Assembly (NCBI GenBank): GCA_001464385.1
Contig: LNFB01000284.1
Span: 1 to 41,032, forward strand
DNA from: Deltaproteobacteria bacterium Ga0077550
GTDB lineage: Bacteria; Myxococcota_A; Polyangia; Nannocystales; Nannocystaceae
Direction of reading: 5' to 3'
DNA length: 41,032 nt
Part shown: piece by piece, positions 37,835 through 41,032 of the stretch
How positions within the stretch are numbered: the stretch's first letter is position 1
Layout of the letters: each line of letters starts with the position of its first letter
The notes under the pieces: generated by a model
What the model was told of the DNA's origin: nothing
Database searches by the model: none
Seen by the model: the letters and a program-made list of their open reading frames with translations, nothing else
Position numbers and translations under genes: made by a program

Positions 37835-39097
37835 ATGGGTGCAGTCCTCGACCTCGCCGAGCGGATGTGGAACGGGATCGACCCCGCCGACCACGTGATG
37901 CGCCACGCCGACGCCCTGGTCGGCGGGTTCGTCGGCATCGACGAGGTCGCGCCGGGGGTCGCCTTCGTCGGGAGCTTCGCCAACGTCACCGCGATCGACA
38001 CCCCCGAGGGCTTGGTGCTCGTCGATGTCGGTAGCCCGCTGCTCGCCCCGCGGGTCCACGGGGCGCTGCGCAGCTGGAGCCGCGCGCCGGTCCATGCGGC
38101 GATCTACACCCACGGCCACGTCGACCACGTGTTCGGCTTCGGCACCTACGAGCAGGAGGCTGCCGAGCACGGCTGGCCGGCCCCCTTCGTCCTCGCGCAC
38201 GAGGCGGTCGCACGACGCTTCGATCGCTACCGCATGACCGCGGGCTACAACGGCCACATCAACATGCGGCAGTTCCGGCTGCCGGCCCCGCTGTTCCCCA
38301 CCGAGTTCCGCTATCCCGACCGCACCTTCGCCGATCGCCACGCGCTCGAGCTCGGCGACGTGCGGCTCGAGATCACCCACGCGCGCGGCGAGACCGACGA
38401 CCACGCCTTCGTGTGGGAGCCGTCGCGCCGCGTGCTCGCGTGCGGCGATCTCTTCATCTGGGCCGCGCCCAACTGCGGCAACCCGCAGAAGGTCCAGCGC
38501 TACCCCCTCGAGTGGGCGAAGGCCCTGCGCGACATGGCAGCGCTGCGCCCCGAGGTGCTGTGCCCGGGCCACGGCCCACCCATCCTCGGCGAGGCGCGAA
38601 CCGTCGTCGCGCTGTCGGAGACCGCCGAGCTGCTCGAGAGCCTTCACGCCCAGACGCTTGCGCTGATGAACCAAGGCGCGCGGCTGGACGACGTCGTCGC
38701 CGGCGTCGTCGCGCCCGCGCACCTGCTGTCGCGGCCCTACCTGCGGCCGGTCTACGACGAGCCGCAGTTCATCGTGCGCAACCTGTGGCGACTGTACGGC
38801 GGCTGGTACGACGGCAACCCTGCGCACCTCGAGCCGCCGCCCGAGCGGGCGCTGGCGCGGGAGCTCGCCGCGCTGGCCGGCGGCGCGCACGTCCTGTGTG
38901 ATCGAGCGCTCGCCCTGGCCGAGGCCGGCGAGCTGGCGCTGGCGTGCACGCTCGTCGAGTCCGCCGCCCTCGCCGCGCCCGACGACCCCGGGATCCGAGC
39001 CGCCCGCGGCCGGATCTACCGCCAGCGCGCCGAGGGCAGCGGGAGCCTGATGGCCCACGGGATCTTCGACGCCGCCGCGCGCGACAGCGGCGCCTGA
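37835..39097 (+). CDS. Alkylsulfatase-like metallo-beta-lactamase-fold hydrolase
   Basis: A 420-residue protein. The metallo-beta-lactamase fold shows the metal motif THGHVDH (His93, His95, Asp97, His98), HARGETDDHAFVW, CGDLFIWAAPNCGNPQK and CPGHGPP. The region after residue 300 (YLRPVYDEPQFIVRNLWRLY, GGWYDGNPAHLEPPP) is the dimerisation part of SdsA1/BDS1-type alkylsulfatases. Those are about 650 residues with a further SCP2-like lipid-binding domain, which is missing here, so this is a short relative. No signal peptide is seen, so it is probably cytoplasmic. Substrate may be an alkyl sulfate or another ester. Divergent from the acylase gene. Two metal ions expected. Confidence 0.8.
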   Translation: MGAVLDLAERMWNGIDPADHVMRHADALVGGFVGIDEVAPGVAFVGSFANVTAIDTPEGLVLVDVGSPLLAPRVHGALRSWSRAPVHAAIYTHGHVDHVFGFGTYEQEAAEHGWPAPFVLAHEAVARRFDRYRMTAGYNGHINMRQFRLPAPLFPTEFRYPDRTFADRHALELGDVRLEITHARGETDDHAFVWEPSRRVLACGDLFIWAAPNCGNPQKVQRYPLEWAKALRDMAALRPEVLCPGHGPPILGEARTVVALSETAELLESLHAQTLALMNQGARLDDVVAGVVAPAHLLSRPYLRPVYDEPQFIVRNLWRLYGGWYDGNPAHLEPPPERALARELAALAGGAHVLCDRALALAEAGELALACTLVESAALAAPDDPGIRAARGRIYRQRAEGSGSLMAHGIFDAAARDSGA

Positions 39098-39104
39098 AGC
39101 GGTT

Positions 39105-40097
39105 TCACCGAGGCGACAAACCGAGGGCGCGCATCTCGTACTCGAGCGTCTCGACGAGCCCCACCTCGAGTCCCCGCGCGTGCCACTGCAGCTCGCGCTC
39201 GGCCTTCTCGCTGCTGGCGATCGACGTGGTGCCGGCGACGCTGCGCAGCGACTCGGCCCGGTACGACGCGGGCAACCACGGCACCATGTGCTCGATGGCC
39301 CCGGTGACCTTGGCGAGGCGCCGCAGCGTGTCACCGCCCAGGCGCATGCGCGGCGCCGGGATCGAGGTCTTCGCCGCGGCGATCTCGAACACGCGGGCGA
39401 ACTCGCAGATCGGGCCCGCGGTGATGTACGCCTGGCCGACGCGCCCGCGCTCCATCGCCAGCACGTGCGCGCGCACGGTGTCGTCGACGTGCCCCCAGCA
39501 GTACACGGTGCCACGCGGCAGCACGGGGAGCTTGCGCTGCAGGAACATCACGAACGAGTCGCGGATCGGGCTGTGGTCCCCGGGCCCGTACACGACCCCC
39601 GGCATCACGACGACCAGCGGCAGGCCGTCGGCCATCATCGGTAGCGCGACGTCGTAGTGCGCGACGGCCTTGGTCTGCTCGTAGACGCTGTTGTAGGGCC
39701 CGCGAAAGACCGTGTCCTCGTCGACGGTGTGGCCGTGGGTGTCGGAGAAGATCGCGATCGAGCTGGTGTAGACGCCCTTGGGGATCCCGAGCTGCCGCAT
39801 GGTCTCGAGCACGTTGCGCGTGCCATCGACGTTGATCTCGCGGGCCTCGGCGACGTCCGGGCTGCCGACGCGGTACCACGCGGCGACGTGGTAGAGGGCG
39901 TCGCTGCCCTGCATCGCCCGGCGCACGCTCTCGCGATCACGGATGTCGCCGGGGCACAGCTCGACGCCGGCCTGCTCCAGCGCGCGGGCCTTCGCGGGGT
40001 CGCGGACCAGGGCGCGCACCTGGTGTCCGGCGCCGACGAGCTCGCGTGCGAGTCGCCCACCGATGAACCCCGTCGCACCCGTCACGAAGATCTTCAT
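39105..40097 (-). CDS. NAD(P)-dependent epimerase/dehydratase (extended SDR)
   Basis: A 330-residue extended short-chain dehydrogenase. The Rossmann motif TGATGFIG is at 6-13, then DIRDRESV and the Ser/Tyr/Lys triad with YTSSIAIF and Tyr139-x3-Lys143 (VYEQTKAV); GVVYGPGD follows. The closest by feel are sugar epimerases/reductases of the HpnA or dihydroflavonol-reductase type, but the true substrate is open. The C-terminal substrate domain (about 190-330) has no obvious loss. It ends 7 bases from the alkylsulfatase-like stop (convergent). TGG-TAGCTT lies 9 bases before the start. Confidence 0.88.
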   Translation of the reverse strand: MKIFVTGATGFIGGRLARELVGAGHQVRALVRDPAKARALEQAGVELCPGDIRDRESVRRAMQGSDALYHVAAWYRVGSPDVAEAREINVDGTRNVLETMRQLGIPKGVYTSSIAIFSDTHGHTVDEDTVFRGPYNSVYEQTKAVAHYDVALPMMADGLPLVVVMPGVVYGPGDHSPIRDSFVMFLQRKLPVLPRGTVYCWGHVDDTVRAHVLAMERGRVGQAYITAGPICEFARVFEIAAAKTSIPAPRMRLGGDTLRRLAKVTGAIEHMVPWLPASYRAESLRSVAGTTSIASSEKAERELQWHARGLEVGLVETLEYEMRALGLSPR

Positions 40098-40106
40098 GCG
40101 GGCCGG

Positions 40107-40112
40107 AAGCTA
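40107..40112 (-). promoter_or_regulatory. Extended -10-like element TGG-TAGCTT (minus strand)
   Basis: Read on the minus strand, TGG-TAGCTT ends 9 bases before ATG 40097. Confidence 0.4.
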
Positions 40113-40219
40113 CCACAGCAGCGCCACCGGGGACGCCGCGCGCGCGGCCCCCAAAGGGCCGCCACGGCGACGGGAACACTGGCGCTCGGCGCGAGATTGT
40201 GGGATCGGTTGGTTTCGGC

Positions 40220-40921
40220 ATGGGGACGGAGTCCAACAACCTGGTCGCGCTGGAGCGGGCGCGCGTGGCCGCGCGAGAGCGGTTGGGCGAGGGCTATGCC
40301 CACGATCTCCTCGACGCGGACGAGCTCGATCGCCGCCTCGACGCCCTCGAGCAGGCCGCGACGACCGCCGACGTCGCGGTGCTCGTCGACGATCTCGCGG
40401 CGCCCGTCGCCGTGGTCGAGCCCGGCGCGATGGCCCCGGCGACCACGACCTCGGTCGCGCTCGTCCCGATCGATCAGGTGGCGCCCGCCGCCCGCATCGG
40501 GGCCTACTTCGCCGAGACCAAGCGCGTCGGGCCGTGGACGCCCGCCCGCGAGAACGAGGTCCGCGCCGTGTTCGCGTCGGTGCGCCTCGATCTCCGCGAG
40601 GCCCGGCTCGCGCCGGGCACGACGCACTTCGCGGTCGACGTGGTGATGGCCGAGCTCGAGCTCATCGTGCCCCCGGGTCTGCCGGTCGACGTCGAGTGCA
40701 GCGCGCTGTTCGGTGAGGTCGATCAGGACGAAGCGGTGTCTGGCACACCGATCGGCGGTGCGGCCCGCATCCGCGTCACCGGCCGGGTGTGGTTCGGCTC
40801 GATCAACGTCCGCGAGCAGCAGATCGGCGAGAGCAAGTCGGAGGCCCGCAAGCGCCGCAAGGCCGAGCGCAAGCGGCTGACCGAAGAGAAGCGGCGCAAG
40901 ATGCTCGGACCTGCGAGGTAG
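40220..40921 (+). CDS. DUF1707-like and LiaF-like cytoplasmic protein
   Basis: A 233-residue protein. The first 65 residues resemble a DUF1707-type helical domain (RERLGEGYAHDLLDADELDR). Residues about 95-205 resemble the C-terminal domain of LiaF-type cell-wall-stress proteins: a beta-helix-like repeat (VVMAELELIVPPGLPVDVEC, then VTGRVWFGSINVRE). A basic, helical tail (KRRKAERKRLTEEKRRK) closes it. There is no membrane helix, unlike classic LiaF. ATG 40220 was chosen over GTG 40199, whose extra residues precede the helical domain and look spurious. Function unknown; a link to envelope-stress sensing is inference. Confidence 0.72.
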   Translation: MGTESNNLVALERARVAARERLGEGYAHDLLDADELDRRLDALEQAATTADVAVLVDDLAAPVAVVEPGAMAPATTTSVALVPIDQVAPAARIGAYFAETKRVGPWTPARENEVRAVFASVRLDLREARLAPGTTHFAVDVVMAELELIVPPGLPVDVECSALFGEVDQDEAVSGTPIGGAARIRVTGRVWFGSINVREQQIGESKSEARKRRKAERKRLTEEKRRKMLGPAR

Positions 40922-40924
40922 CCG

Positions 40925-41032
40925 CTAGAACGCGTACGTGATCGCGTCCCCCCACCCCTCGAGGTGGATCTCGATCTCCCCGCTCATCGTCTGATACCCC
41001 TCCTGATACGCGACGCGCATCGGGCTGAGGTC
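40925..41032 (-). CDS. C-terminal end of an unidentified protein (5' outside window)
   Basis: The minus-strand frame is open from the window edge to TAG at 40925-40927, giving 35 residues ending GEIEIHLEGWGDAITYAF. It reads as ordinary coding sequence, but too little is visible for a family. It converges with the DUF1707/LiaF-like gene, three bases apart. Confidence 0.5.
   Translation of the reverse strand, partial: DLSPMRVAYQEGYQTMSGEIEIHLEGWGDAITYAF

Overview
The window is GC-rich, densely coded chromosomal DNA. It looks like a Myxococcota (myxobacterial, possibly Nannocystis-like) chromosome: very strong G/C third-position bias, many small lipoproteins with Thr/Ser/Gly/Asp-rich linkers and Cys-rich tails, NtrC-type regulation, a bactofilin, and a fused multidomain class III cyclase. 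The phylum is an inference from gene style; no rRNA or other marker is present. I saw no phage, insertion sequence, tRNA or CRISPR array, and no gene-free stretch longer than about 300 bases.

Layout. 1-2873: the end of a Bat (aerotolerance-type) cluster, with batD (5' end outside the window), a batE-like TPR/SH3 gene with an apparent frameshift, and a small unknown gene. 2877-4914 (minus): an overlapping Rieske lipoprotein - speD - rlmI operon. 5003-7311: an outer-membrane-type protein and cofactor-independent phosphoglycerate mutase. 7328-8326 (minus): a GGDEF protein. 8449-9180: a lipoprotein. 9232-12124: a membrane histidine kinase overlapping an NtrC-family sigma-54 activator. 12277-19980: sulP-dabA-dabB, an inorganic-carbon uptake operon whose DabB is a NuoL-like/NuoM-like fusion. 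20030-23578: a NifS/IscS-like enzyme, an SRPBCC/zinc-ribbon/cyclase fusion and a small unknown gene. 23703-25604: a WbaP-type sugar-phosphate transferase with a possible leader ORF, and a KAEP-repeat lipoprotein. 25669-26271 (minus): a membrane-anchored unknown. 26379-32626: an Hsp90-like ATPase gene overlapping a 1552-residue gene. 32689-35115: two lipoproteins and a bactofilin. 35205-39097: a penicillin-acylase-like lipoprotein divergent from an alkylsulfatase-like metallo-beta-lactamase-fold enzyme, around a palindrome-rich control region. 39105-41032: an NAD-dependent epimerase, a DUF1707/LiaF-like protein and the 3' end of a further minus-strand gene.

Three things stand out. (1) The 26379-32626 pair: an intact GHKL/Hsp90-type ATPase is followed, with a 19-base overlap, by a giant protein. 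Its N-terminus aligns by eye to the ATPase but has lost the ATP-binding residues, and the rest looks built from about five repeats of the ATPase's own middle/C-terminal architecture. This is the best candidate here for an undescribed system. (2) The sulP-dabA-dabB operon sits directly behind its own sigma-54-type two-component system, with a GG-N10-GC promoter candidate, and its DabB joins two antiporter-like modules of which the second seems to have lost the key charged residues. (3) Transcription-unit starts repeatedly carry TGN-TANNNT-type sequences only 4-11 bases before the start codon, suggesting frequent leaderless or near-leaderless mRNAs.
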